Source: JAFGBN01 sp964394145 (GTDB taxonomy: Bacteria; Chloroflexota; Dehalococcoidia; GIF9; AB-539-J10). Taken from it: a stretch of 64,000 nucleotides of DNA. Below, in pieces: positions 16,559-25,532 of this stretch. The stretch spans positions 1-64,000 of the forward strand of contig CAYMVL010000034.1 of the NCBI GenBank assembly GCA_964394145.1, written 5' to 3'. Under the pieces are notes generated by a model. That model had not been told where the DNA came from. It saw nothing but the letters and a program-made list of their open reading frames with translations, and searched no databases. The number at the start of each line of letters is the position of its first letter. Within the stretch, counting starts at the first letter, position 1. The position numbers and the translations under genes are program-made.

Positions 16559-17773
16559 CTATGCCCAGTTCTTCAGGTCATAATAACCGTAGGCAACGCG
16601 ATAGCGGTTGATTTGCTGCCCGCCAAGCGGAAGCTGGCTCACCTTGACATCTCTGAGCAACTTCTCATATGGAAAATCCTCTGAAATTGCCATTGACCCT
16701 AGCAGTTCAGCACCTTTATTGACTATTTCTAAAGCTTTATCTTCGGCAAATACCCTCGTGGCAGCTGCTTTTGATAGAAACTGGGGCGTCCATGGTGGGC
16801 CGTATTTATCCAGGTGGTCCACCATGTAGCTGAGGTTATAGAGACCCGCCCTCATCATTTCCAAGCCAACCGCCATATCGGCGATCATCCCGGCCGCCAT
16901 ACTGTGCTGTCTTACCGGCTTGAATCCGCCCATACGAGTTCCCGTGTACTCAAGTACAAGCTCAAAAGCTCGCTCGGCAATTCCCATCGCCTGTATCGAA
17001 GTATGCAGACCGGCAATAGCAGTCATGAAGTAATAAATATTGGCGTCTGTACCAGGGCCGGCAAGCCGGTATTCTCTAGGAACCATAACGTTATCATAAA
17101 ATATCGAACCATTTATCGCTGTCTTATAACCCATCTTCTTCTCCGTCCTGCCGAACGTCAGTCCCGGTGCGTCCTTCGGAACATAGATGATGGCAATACC
17201 GTCATCACCCGCCTTTGGGTCGGTATTACATACCGTTAAATAGTACTCAGCGATACCGCCATGGGTCGGCCAGACCTTGCTCCCGTTTATCAACCATTGA
17301 TCGCCTACAAGCTTGGCGGTAGTCTTAATACCAGCACCGTGGAGTAGTGGATTCTCCGTATCAGCGCCTCCCGCTTCATCGCCCATAGAATTGCATGCGT
17401 AAGCCAGCTTGCCAGAGCAGAAAGGTCGACCGAACGTCTCCATGACGACCTTGTTCCCGGCTACCATTGCTGGTAGCATCATGCCACCCATGTTAATACC
17501 GACAGAAAGGCATATCCCTGCATCACCTTTGGCCAGTTCTTCCCAGATGACGCTCTGACTCATCTGGGAGCCACCTCCCCCACCACATTCGACCGGGTGC
17601 CCCCATGCCTGAATCCCCATGTCGACCAACTTCTGATGGACTTGCTCGACAAGGCTGTAGTCAGCTTCCAACTTCTTAACGTTAGGAATGATTTCCTTCT
17701 TTGTGAAGGCCCTGACCGCCTCACGCATCTGTAGGTCCTCTTCAGTAAATAAATGTTCCAGGTTCAACTGCAA
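16559..17773 (-). CDS. Acyl-CoA dehydrogenase
   Basis: A 404-residue flavoprotein of normal family length. The N-terminal helical domain is followed by the middle beta domain (LVGDQWLINGSKVWPTHGG, about 155-173; FGRTEKKMGYK, about 210) and the C-terminal helical domain (MAIAERAFELVLEY-like segment; LRDVKVSQLPLGGQQINR, about 372-389). It oxidises an acyl-CoA to the enoyl-CoA, passing electrons to ETF. Third gene of a minus-strand set with AOR and a small barrel protein. The substrate is not deducible; the AOR partner suggests an acid/aldehyde route feeding a CoA ester. Confidence 0.9.
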   Translation of the reverse strand: MQLNLEHLFTEEDLQMREAVRAFTKKEIIPNVKKLEADYSLVEQVHQKLVDMGIQAWGHPVECGGGGGSQMSQSVIWEELAKGDAGICLSVGINMGGMMLPAMVAGNKVVMETFGRPFCSGKLAYACNSMGDEAGGADTENPLLHGAGIKTTAKLVGDQWLINGSKVWPTHGGIAEYYLTVCNTDPKAGDDGIAIIYVPKDAPGLTFGRTEKKMGYKTAINGSIFYDNVMVPREYRLAGPGTDANIYYFMTAIAGLHTSIQAMGIAERAFELVLEYTGTRMGGFKPVRQHSMAAGMIADMAVGLEMMRAGLYNLSYMVDHLDKYGPPWTPQFLSKAAATRVFAEDKALEIVNKGAELLGSMAISEDFPYEKLLRDVKVSQLPLGGQQINRYRVAYGYYDLKNWA

Positions 17774-17864
17774 ATCCTCCCAATCTATTATTTGGCATCA
17801 CCCTAGGCGCCATAAGTTTACTGAGGCCTGTTTGAACAATCAAGACAAAAAATATTCTCTCTAT

Positions 17865-18173
17865 CTAAGTCAGCAGTTTATATATCTTAAGGCTAAGATT
17901 CTCGGTCATGCCTTCCCAGCGGTCCACCAGGTCTTTAGCTACGGGATCGGTAGCCCTTGTCCTGAATACCTCTTGCGCGGCGGCCTCGTCTTTAACATAC
18001 ATCTCCTTTATGAAACGGGGGTAACCTTCTTCCTCTGTCTTCCAGACATCATAGGATATGACACCGTGTGCTTCCATGTAGGGTTTCGTCCCCTCACGGG
18101 AAAGCTTGAGAAATTCCTCCTCCTTTTCTTTTGGAACATCACACATAATGACTACCTTTACCTTACTTACCAT
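17865..18173 (-). CDS. Small dimeric alpha-beta barrel protein
   Basis: A 102-residue protein with the alternating strand/helix pattern of ABM/EthD-like ferredoxin-fold barrels: VKVVIMCDVPKEKEEEFLKL at the start, HGVISYDVWKTEEEGYPRF in the middle and a helix with acidic residues after it. Members act as monooxygenases, isomerases or stress proteins, and the exact family is uncertain. It lies between AOR and the acyl-CoA dehydrogenase, which suggests a role in the same pathway. Confidence 0.6.
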   Translation of the reverse strand: MVSKVKVVIMCDVPKEKEEEFLKLSREGTKPYMEAHGVISYDVWKTEEEGYPRFIKEMYVKDEAAAQEVFRTRATDPVAKDLVDRWEGMTENLSLKIYKLLT

Positions 18174-18241
18174 ATCTCATCTCCTGTGACTTTATTTTAC
18201 AGCATGATAATTGATCGCATTTTGTATCTTTGCTCGCAATA

Positions 18242-20068
18242 TCATAACCCTAATTCCTTAAGCTTGGCCGCTGTAGGTTTGCCATCCTTATCCCAGCCAC
18301 GCACTTCATAATATTCATCAAGCATTGCATCCAGATCCGACTGGCTGATGAGTTGACCGGCAGAAGGCCCCTCACGGATAGGTTCTGTCAACAGACGTTT
18401 TGGGAATGTATCATCATTGCGGGTGAATCCCTCCCTGATATTTAATAGCCGCGCCACATTATTCACACGTTCGCCGATCTGCTGAATTTGTTCCGCAGTA
18501 AATTGCAGGCCAGTGACAGCGGTCGCAAGGTCAGCGATGTTCTGGCATGCTACACTAGCCAACGCCATGTCCAGTATGAAAGCACACATTGTGGGGCAAT
18601 CTGTCGTAGCACAGCGAACGTCCTGATTCCATTTGGTCAGTTTGCCTTTGCCCTTGATGGCAAATCTGTCCACCTTTTCGGGGACAGCAATATCAAAAAT
18701 CTCCTGAAAAGCGTAGCCACGGTTGTGGTCTGCTCCACTGTAGGCAGTAGCGTAGTTCAGACCGTGCGCCTTAGCTCCCCGCACATCATAGGCCGGCATC
18801 TCTAGGCCCTTCACCTGCATAGCGTATGCGGCTGATCCTTTACCGATTCTCTCCGCTGCCTTTCTTGAACCTTCGGCTAAGATTGCTCCAAAACCATCTT
18901 TGTAAGCTATCTTACGCAACATTTGAATCACAGCCTGATGGTTACCAAACCTAAGTTCGATTCCATCTGTATCGTCATCAGTTAGTATTTTCTTTTCGTA
19001 AAGCTCCATGGCAAAACCTATGGTAACACCTGCTGAAATACTATCCAGGCCATATTCATCACAGAGTCGGTCAGCAGCGATGATTGCAGGAAGATAGTCG
19101 ACGCCAACTTCACTCCCAAGCGAATAGGCTGTCTCAAATTCAGGCCCCTCACTCATGTAACCAGCATAAGGACCGCTGGTAACGACCTTTATATGAGAGC
19201 AACCTACCGGGCAATCTGCACAGAAGAATCGGTCCTTGATTAAAGCGTCTTGTGCATCGGCTCCTATTGCAGGAACCATGTTGTATTCACCTGTAGCCGA
19301 CCAGTTGCGTATAGATAGTATGCCCTTAGCAGTCGTATCGTCTACAGTAGCTGCAGTACCTTTCTTTGAGTGCTGGGGATACAACAACTTGCTGTCTTTC
19401 ATAGCCTGGAGCATAGCCTTTCGTGCCTTCTCGAACGTGCATTGATCAGCTATAGCTGGCTTCCTGGTCCCCCGCACAGCAATAGCCTTCAGATTTTTGG
19501 CACCCATAACTGCACCTAACCCCTTTCTGCCTGAGGCACGCCGTTCATTGATTATGCACGCCATGGGTACCAGATGCTCTCCTGCCGGACCTATACACGC
19601 AATCCTGTAATTGCCGTCCTTAAGATCGTCCTTAATGGACACTTGGGTATCGGCAGTTAGTAAACCCCTTAATTTTTCCGCACTCCTGAATGTGACTTTG
19701 CCATCGTTAATCACAATATAAGTTAGCTTCTCTGCTTTTCCCTCCACAATTATCATGTCATATCCTGCTCTTTTCATTTCATAGGGAAAATACCCGCCGG
19801 CAAAGGCTGCCGCGATAGCGTTCGTCAGTGGAGACCTTGATGTTACTGCCATCCTGCTCGTGCACGGAACCCCTGTCGCGGTCAACGGGCCAACCGCAAA
19901 TATCAGTTTATTTGCAGGATCCAAGGGCGGAGTGCCCGGTATCAACTCATCGTAAAGATATTTGAAAGCGATGCCTACCCCTCCTAGATAGTTCTTAGCA
20001 ACAGCTTCAGGCAAAGTCTCTTCCTTAACAGATCTCGTACTCAGATTCACCCTCAGTATTTTGCCCAT
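18242..20068 (-). CDS. Tungsten-type aldehyde:ferredoxin oxidoreductase
   Basis: About 608 residues of the AOR family. It begins MGKILRVNLSTRSVKEE, has the N-terminal pterin-binding domain (TSRMAVTSRSPLTNAIAAAF, about 75-95) and the Fe-S cysteines CADCPVGC (about 290), with a further Cys in TTDCPTMC near 495. These enzymes oxidise aldehydes to acids, or reduce acids, with ferredoxin and a tungsto-bispterin. The ATG at 20068 is chosen over one 18 bp upstream because AAGGGCGG precedes it. It leads a three-gene set, and the upstream minus-strand molybdopterin/ABC operon could supply its metal. Confidence 0.9.
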   Translation of the reverse strand: MGKILRVNLSTRSVKEETLPEAVAKNYLGGVGIAFKYLYDELIPGTPPLDPANKLIFAVGPLTATGVPCTSRMAVTSRSPLTNAIAAAFAGGYFPYEMKRAGYDMIIVEGKAEKLTYIVINDGKVTFRSAEKLRGLLTADTQVSIKDDLKDGNYRIACIGPAGEHLVPMACIINERRASGRKGLGAVMGAKNLKAIAVRGTRKPAIADQCTFEKARKAMLQAMKDSKLLYPQHSKKGTAATVDDTTAKGILSIRNWSATGEYNMVPAIGADAQDALIKDRFFCADCPVGCSHIKVVTSGPYAGYMSEGPEFETAYSLGSEVGVDYLPAIIAADRLCDEYGLDSISAGVTIGFAMELYEKKILTDDDTDGIELRFGNHQAVIQMLRKIAYKDGFGAILAEGSRKAAERIGKGSAAYAMQVKGLEMPAYDVRGAKAHGLNYATAYSGADHNRGYAFQEIFDIAVPEKVDRFAIKGKGKLTKWNQDVRCATTDCPTMCAFILDMALASVACQNIADLATAVTGLQFTAEQIQQIGERVNNVARLLNIREGFTRNDDTFPKRLLTEPIREGPSAGQLISQSDLDAMLDEYYEVRGWDKDGKPTAAKLKELGL

Positions 20069-20086
20069 GTAACCGCCCTTATACAT

Positions 20087-20528
20087 AGTCTAAATAACCC
20101 CCATTATGATTTGAATATCTTCAAAAATAGACTGCAGATTCCACGAAAGCCTATCATGCCTATTCCGAGAACATAAGATTATTATTATACCAGCATCGGT
20201 AAACTAGCAGTCAACCGAGCTGAACCCGATCGTTTGGACAGATTACAGGCTATGTTCTGGACGCATACCTCTATCTCTGATGATCCCGGCATAGAACATT
20301 CTTACAATATCTCTATCAGTGAACCCCACCACCGGTGATGTATGAACTGATTCGACATAGACGTCCCGAGCCATTTTAGATTACGCTTTTGCCCTATGTT
20401 GGAGGTAGGGCTGGTGTCTGTGAGGCCTGCGCTTGTCGGTCGATTTCCAGTATACTACTTGAAATAGATTGCTTGTTGGTGTAAAAAGGGGAGTTATCAG
20501 GGCAAGTAGGACCGAGCTAGAGAGATAA
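20087..20528. other. Intergenic region, 440 bp
   Basis: Separates the divergent AOR and rhomboid genes. The only coding-like piece is a 43-codon minus-strand frame (20243-20374) starting MARDVYVESVHTSPVVGF, which vaguely recalls a thiolase N-terminus but has no ribosome site. No clear terminator or promoter is seen. Confidence 0.4.
20243..20374 (-). pseudogene. Possible thiolase-like N-terminal fragment
   Basis: 43 codons from ATG to TAA. RDVYVESVHTSPVVGF resembles the opening strand of thiolases (vYIVSAVRTPVGkF type), and DIVRMFYAGIIRDRGMRPE could be the following helix. No Shine-Dalgarno and no continuation. It is probably a relic of a gene that once stood beside the AOR operon, or chance. 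Confidence 0.25.
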
Positions 20529-21101
20529 GTGGTGCGAACTTACAGAGGCTACAGTTTAAATACGATTTGGGGCTTGATAGCTGTAAATGTCCTGGTCTTC
20601 ATAATTACCTCATTAAGGACGGATATAGGCTTTTCACTTGCCTTGTTGCCTTACCCATATTTCTTAAGTCAGCCCTGGGGCATCATAACCCACATGTTTG
20701 TCCATGGAAGTTTCTGGCACATATTTGGCAACATGCTAAGCCTTTATTTCCTTGGAAGCTTCTTGATAAGGCTGATAGGGGATGGAAAGTTCCTCACAGT
20801 GTATTTCCTCGGGGGCATAGTTGGCGGCCTGTTCTATCTCTTCATCCAGTCATCCAGGATCCCTGCAGTAGGAGCTTCTGGAGCCATTTTCGCACTGGGT
20901 GGAGTGCTGGCAATCTTGGCACCAAGGCTGCCGGTCTTCTTGTTCTTCATTCCCATTCCTGTTCCATTGTGGATAGCAATAATCATTTTCCTTTTGATCT
21001 CCTTTCTTCCCGGCATAGCCTGGCAGGCTCACGTTGGTGGTTTGCTGCTTGGCATAATAGCCGGATACTACTATAGGAAGAAAGGGAGAGCCTATTTCTG
21101 A
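20529..21101 (+). CDS. Rhomboid-family intramembrane serine protease
   Basis: A 190-residue, six-helix protein. It has HMFVHGSFWHIFGNMLSLYF (helix 2 His/Asn region, about 55-74), the nucleophile motif GASGAIFALGG (about 116-126) and the catalytic His in AWQAHVGGLLLG (about 165-176), all hallmarks of rhomboids. It cleaves membrane proteins within the bilayer; the substrate is unknown. GTG start with an AGAGAG-type ribosome site. Confidence 0.92.
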   Translation: MVRTYRGYSLNTIWGLIAVNVLVFIITSLRTDIGFSLALLPYPYFLSQPWGIITHMFVHGSFWHIFGNMLSLYFLGSFLIRLIGDGKFLTVYFLGGIVGGLFYLFIQSSRIPAVGASGAIFALGGVLAILAPRLPVFLFFIPIPVPLWIAIIIFLLISFLPGIAWQAHVGGLLLGIIAGYYYRKKGRAYF

Positions 21102-21232
21102 TATCTAATGCCAAGCTCGAGCTTGTTCAGGCATCTCGCAATAAAATTCTCTGTCAGGTCGGCCAGGCAATTTCAAAGCCGCTATCGCCGGGTAAAATCG
21201 GCCGGCACCATATGATGCGAGGAGAATTAGCG

Positions 21233-21445
21233 GTGAAAATCAAAGTTAAGGTAACGCCCAATTGTAGAGCCGAGGAAATCATTCAGGAAGGAGATAGCCT
21301 AATTATCAGAGTCAAAGAGCCACCCAGAGAAGGCAAGGCTAACCAAGCACTCATCAAATTAGTGGCAGCACATTTTGGCGTCAATCAGAGACAGGTCAGG
21401 ATTCTCAGCGGCTTCAAGAGCAGAAACAAAGTCGTTGAAATTTAG
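21233..21445 (+). CDS. DUF167 / YggU-family small protein
   Basis: About 70 residues: KIKVKVTPNCRAEEI, LIIRVKEPPREGKANQALIK and RILSGFKSRNKVVEI match the DUF167 (YggU) fold. Function unknown, though the family is conserved across life. The GTG at 21233 is chosen over ATGs at 21212 and 21215 because CGAGGAGAA precedes it at good spacing. Confidence 0.85.
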   Translation: MKIKVKVTPNCRAEEIIQEGDSLIIRVKEPPREGKANQALIKLVAAHFGVNQRQVRILSGFKSRNKVVEI

Positions 21446-21500
21446 CGATGTTTCCTTTGAGCCTGAATATAACCCTCTGGACCTAGAGAAAGATTAGCTG

Positions 21501-22409
21501 ATGCGGATAGAGATACTTGGGGCGGAGTCGCTGGGAGTCCGTGGCTTATGCTGTCTTGTCGAGACCAAGGGTCGGATAATAGTCATCGATCCCGGGGTAG
21601 CACTGGGATACAGGCGACATGGATTGCTACCACATCCAGTCCAGGTTTCCGCAGGTGAGAGAGTAAGAGGTGCCATTGAGGAGGCGCTGGAAGGTGCTAC
21701 AGACGTGGTGATCAGTCATTACCATGGTGAGCATCATCCGATGGTTGATGCCAATCCTTATCAGCTTTCGGCGGGTCGGGTAGTTGGGGCTTTGAAGCGT
21801 GCCCGCTTGTGGACGAAGGGAATCGAGAACATCGCTCCCACCCAGCGTGCTCGAGCCGTAGCTCTAGCTAAAATGATTGGCAGGGATTTCTCGGCCGCGG
21901 AAGGGTTAAGCGACGGATGCCTCAGTTTTTCCCTTCCCGTTCCCCATGGTGAAGAAGACCGAGCGGGCACAGTCATGATGACCCGCATCGAAGAGGGAAG
22001 CGAGATTTTCGTGCACGCTTCCGATATTCAAATGCTCAATGATAAGGCAATCGAGCAAATCCTCATATGGAGACCAACTGTGGTGCTGGTGTCAGGCCCA
22101 CCGATTTATTTGCCGAGCCTGACCCGACAAAAGGAAGAGGAGGCCTTGCAGCGGGCACTGAAGTTAGCCAAAGAGGTTGACCGGCTGATTCTGGACCATC
22201 ATTTGATGCGCTGCAAAGAAGGTGAGCAATGGCTGGATTCGCTTTCATCGCTTTCCGGCCGCAGGGTTATCTGCGCCGCCGACTTCATGGGCAAGGAGCG
22301 CACTCTCCTCGAGGCAGAGCGAGTGGAGTGGTACGAGAAAAGGCCGGTGCGAAAAGGGTGGCACGAAGCTTATGCCCGCGGCAAGGCTGACACTCGACAT
22401 TATCAATGA
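21501..22409 (+). CDS. UPF0282-type metallo-beta-lactamase-fold protein
   Basis: A 302-residue protein beginning MRIEILGAESLGVRGLCCLV, typical of UPF0282 proteins that are best known from archaea. The metal motif reads SHYHGEHHPM (about 73-82), a variant of HxHxDH with Glu replacing Asp. A later HASDIQML segment supplies another ligand. Likely a hydrolase of unknown substrate. Its presence in a bacterial context suggests an old lateral exchange with archaea. Confidence 0.8.
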   Translation: MRIEILGAESLGVRGLCCLVETKGRIIVIDPGVALGYRRHGLLPHPVQVSAGERVRGAIEEALEGATDVVISHYHGEHHPMVDANPYQLSAGRVVGALKRARLWTKGIENIAPTQRARAVALAKMIGRDFSAAEGLSDGCLSFSLPVPHGEEDRAGTVMMTRIEEGSEIFVHASDIQMLNDKAIEQILIWRPTVVLVSGPPIYLPSLTRQKEEEALQRALKLAKEVDRLILDHHLMRCKEGEQWLDSLSSLSGRRVICAADFMGKERTLLEAERVEWYEKRPVRKGWHEAYARGKADTRHYQ

Positions 22410-22479
22410 TCCACATTATGAATGGCGAGGCGATGAAGCCGTACGCATTGGAAGCACGTAGACTGGAGGCCTGGCTTCT

Positions 22480-23472
22480 TCATGAATAACGGGATAGTCT
22501 GTGTTCTCCGACCACAAAGCCAAGGCCACGGCTACGTCGCTCCGCCGCTTCTAAGTCTGCCTGTGAAGGACTGCCCCGAGTCTCAGGCCTAGTAGCATTG
22601 AGGCCCGCCGCTATGTCAGCCATCAGCAGTGACTTCTGCAGGCTGCTTCCCAAAACACGGTAGGCAGCGAAGGTCCCCACAAAAACATCTCCGCATCCTG
22701 CTGTGTTGACTACTTCTAATCCCATCTCCTCGAGGGGTAAAGCAGGAATTTCAAACGCCACGCCTGTAGCTGTTTCGAGCATGGTTGCTCCCTCGGCTCC
22801 AAGTTTGAGCACTACGTGGTTGCGAAACCCCAGTGCCCGCAGATGCTCAAGCCTCATATTTAATTCCGTGTTTCCCCAGAGGGTAAGCGCCTCTGTCTGG
22901 TTCAACAAGAACACATCCACCTGTTTAGCAAGCAGCTGCAGCGCTTCCCATCCGTGGCTTACCAGTATTCCCGGATCCCATAAAACACTGATGCTGCGTC
23001 GTTTTGCCAGGGCTATGAGCTCTGCCACTATATCTAAAGAGGGGTCTGTGATTGCTAAGCCTTCGCATTCCTGCAGCAGCCGTTCCATAGGCGGCTTTCT
23101 CAAGTGTTGAGGCCGCAATCTGGTATTGGCCCCCAGGCCACTGGCGATAACATTTTGCCCCTCCCGGTCAATAAGAATGTACGCCTGTCCTGATTCCTCT
23201 CCCGATATATGGCTGATTCCATCAACCATTACCCCCTCAGCCTCGAGAGCCGCTACTTGCTGGCGCGCAATTCCGTCCTCTCCCAGAGCTCCAATCAGAG
23301 CAACTTCCTTGGCACCCAGAATACGCGCTGAAGCTACAGCCACATTGCCTCCTGTGCCGCCAGAGACACGGACAATATGTTCTATCCGCACTTCTTCTCC
23401 CGGCGATGGTAGGTGCTCTACGAAGCAGCTAATATCCCAATTTATGGCGCCGCATACTACCAGTCTGGGCAC
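22480..23472 (-). CDS. PfkB-family carbohydrate/nucleoside kinase
   Basis: About 330 residues of the ribokinase/PfkB superfamily: N-terminal VCGAINWDI, the glycine-rich SGGTGGNVAVA (about 38-48) and the signature NTAGCGDVFVGTF (about 256-268), with the catalytic Asp in the AGCGD anion hole. A GTG at 23472 is preferred to a longer frame because GGAGGAG sits seven bases upstream and overlaps the end of the nucleoside hydrolase gene, implying coupled translation. It probably phosphorylates ribose or a nucleoside released by that hydrolase. Confidence 0.85.
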   Translation of the reverse strand: MPRLVVCGAINWDISCFVEHLPSPGEEVRIEHIVRVSGGTGGNVAVASARILGAKEVALIGALGEDGIARQQVAALEAEGVMVDGISHISGEESGQAYILIDREGQNVIASGLGANTRLRPQHLRKPPMERLLQECEGLAITDPSLDIVAELIALAKRRSISVLWDPGILVSHGWEALQLLAKQVDVFLLNQTEALTLWGNTELNMRLEHLRALGFRNHVVLKLGAEGATMLETATGVAFEIPALPLEEMGLEVVNTAGCGDVFVGTFAAYRVLGSSLQKSLLMADIAAGLNATRPETRGSPSQADLEAAERRSRGLGFVVGEHRLSRYS

Positions 23473-23474
23473 TT

Positions 23475-24404
23475 CTACTCCTCCAACATGCGCGATAGAA
23501 ATAGCTTGAGAAAACGAGGACCATCTACAGCGCTGGCCACATGTATCAAAGGCAGCGCGCCTGCCCATTCCCGCTGCAGAACACGAGTGACTCCTCTTTC
23601 TGGTCCTTCTCCGACAAGCACCTCGACTGCCAACGATTCAAATTGCAACAAAGAATTATCCACCACGGACGCCAGGGTCAAGGGGTCATGCAATTCACAG
23701 CGTTCCTTCCGCCCTATAGCAAATCCCGATAGTTGAGCTGCCAGCGCCGCGGCAGGAGTATGTCCAGCCCTGAGTTGTTCAAGATGCTGGCCCTTCAGAT
23801 GAGTTGTAGGATCCATAGATACGTCAAGCCCCAAAGCGTAGATGTCGACTCCTGAATTCAACACAATATGAGCTGCCTCCGGGTCTTGCCATATGTTAAA
23901 CTCGGCAAAGGGGGTCTTATTTCCCTTACTATAAGACGTAAGACCGTATGCTCCTCCCATGAGAACAAGCCGGGCTAGAGAGGAGGATAGGCGCGGATAA
24001 CGCTGAAAGGCAAGCGCCACGTTAGTCAGAGGCCCTGTTGCCACCAGAGTAATGTTACCAGGGGCCTCCAGTATTAGCTGAGCCATGAAGTCCATGGCGC
24101 TTATTGGATGCACGGGAATCTTGGGGGCCGGCAAACCGCACTGACCGAGTCCATCCTGCCCATGATTATACAGCGCATCAACCAGAGAGTACTTCAATGG
24201 CCCAGCCGCGCCTTCTGTTACCGGGATATCAGTCACGCCCATGTATTCTAACACTCGACGAGTATTTGTGGCGGCCATACCTGCCGGAGCATTGCCTGCC
24301 ACTGTACCGATGCTCAAAATTTGAATTTCAGGCGACTTTAAGGCCAACAGTAAGGCGAGTGCATCATCGATGCCCGGGTCCATATCCAGAATGACTTTGT
24401 GCAC
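23475..24404 (-). CDS. Nucleoside hydrolase (IunH family)
   Basis: A 309-residue protein with the calcium-binding DMDPGIDDALAL motif (about 7-18) and GNITLVATGPLTNVALA (about 115-131), both typical of inosine/uridine-preferring nucleoside hydrolases. It hydrolyses the N-glycosidic bond to base plus ribose. It starts with GTG and has a weak ribosome site. Nine-tenths of the 29-bp gap to the divergent endonuclease III gene must hold both promoters. Coupled to the PfkB kinase downstream. Confidence 0.88.
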   Translation of the reverse strand: MHKVILDMDPGIDDALALLLALKSPEIQILSIGTVAGNAPAGMAATNTRRVLEYMGVTDIPVTEGAAGPLKYSLVDALYNHGQDGLGQCGLPAPKIPVHPISAMDFMAQLILEAPGNITLVATGPLTNVALAFQRYPRLSSSLARLVLMGGAYGLTSYSKGNKTPFAEFNIWQDPEAAHIVLNSGVDIYALGLDVSMDPTTHLKGQHLEQLRAGHTPAAALAAQLSGFAIGRKERCELHDPLTLASVVDNSLLQFESLAVEVLVGEGPERGVTRVLQREWAGALPLIHVASAVDGPRFLKLFLSRMLEE

Positions 24405-24433
24405 CGGCTCTAGTAAGATACACTATCATAAAA

Positions 24434-25090
24434 ATGGTAATCGGAGAAGTCATACGGCTATTGGAGCAGGAATATGGCCTTCGGCAATGGCAGCCGGGCG
24501 AGGAAGCCATTGATGTGCTTATAAGAACTATCCTTTCTCAGAATACGTCAGACGCCAATTCAAATAGAGCTTTCAAATCCCTTATAACAATGTTCGGTAG
24601 CTGGCAAAGCGCGGCAGATGCTCCTGTAGAGCAAATTGCTCAGGCTATAAGAATGGGAGGACTATCTCGAATAAAAGCAGTCAGGATCAAGCAGGTACTC
24701 AAGCAAATCGAAGACGAGCAAGGAGCTCTAAGCCTTGATTTTCTGCAGGCAATGAATATCACTGAAGCCAGAGATTATTTGCTACACCTGCCCGGCGTAG
24801 GTCAAAAGACAGCCGCCTGCGTATTGCTTTTTGCCTTAGGAAAGCCATGTTTGCCGGTGGATACGCATGTTTTTCGAGTAGCGAAACGCCTGGGGCTGAT
24901 TGGTTCCGGGGTCTCTGTAAATACGGCACATGATTTGCTACAGGAGCAGGTGCCCCCGTCGAAGGTCTACCAATTCCACCTGCACCTGATAGAGCACGGC
25001 AGAAAAATATGTCACGCCCGACAGCCTCACTGCAGCAAGTGCGTGCTGAAAGAAATTTGCCTGAGCTCAATTGTCCTTGCTAGACTCTAG
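24434..25090 (+). CDS. nth: Endonuclease III-type DNA glycosylase/AP lyase
   Basis: A 218-residue HhH-GPD protein. The helix-hairpin-helix LPGVGQKTAACV (about 118-129) carries the catalytic Lys. The Asp is in PVDTHVFRVAKRLG (about 142). The Fe-S loop C-x6-C-x2-C-x5-C is seen in CHARQPHCSKCVLKEIC (about 195-211). It removes oxidised pyrimidines. No ribosome site precedes the ATG, so translation may be leaderless. Confidence 0.93.
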   Translation: MVIGEVIRLLEQEYGLRQWQPGEEAIDVLIRTILSQNTSDANSNRAFKSLITMFGSWQSAADAPVEQIAQAIRMGGLSRIKAVRIKQVLKQIEDEQGALSLDFLQAMNITEARDYLLHLPGVGQKTAACVLLFALGKPCLPVDTHVFRVAKRLGLIGSGVSVNTAHDLLQEQVPPSKVYQFHLHLIEHGRKICHARQPHCSKCVLKEICLSSIVLARL

Positions 25091-25259
25091 CAGGCTCTTT
25101 CTTGTGACATCGCTCTCTTCTCAGCAACTCTTCCAGCCGCTTGAGAACCTTGCCGTCGCTATCCATATATCTCCAGCTTCCAGATGCAATAATCGTCAGC
25201 GCATCTTCGGAATCACAACCAGTATAAACCGGGTCCAGCCCCGGGTCTTTCCCGATTTT
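25080..25259 (-). pseudogene. C-terminal gene remnant, unidentified
   Basis: An open 59-codon frame with no start codon, bounded by an in-frame TAG upstream, has clear protein-like character: KIGKDPGLDPVYTGCDSED, then IIASGSWRYMDSDGKVLKRL and a charged helix to the stop. It overlaps the end of nth by 11 bp in the opposite direction. It looks like the tail of a gene whose 5' part was lost. The family is not recognised. Confidence 0.35.
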
Positions 25260-25532
25260 CTATCCATGGAAATCTTCTGTCTCTTCATTATTGTGGCTAT
25301 CTTTACCTGATTTAAGGGCCACGAGTGCACACCGGAATAGCTCTGATTGTGTCTATCCATGGTACAATACTCAGACAAAATCGCAAGCTTAGCAGGGATG
25401 AGCAGGGATAGCTGATTAGGTTCGATATTGGTCATGTAGTCTCCGGCTACCAGCGTAAGGGGTTAAAAACAAATTTAGGAATAAAAATGGCGTATCCCTT
25501 ACATTAGCTAATTCGCAGTGGGAAAGACAACT

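Noticed and set aside
20430..20490. Promoter for the rhomboid gene (TTGAAA-17-TAAAAA)
   Set aside because: The -10 match is poor, so it was not listed as a feature.
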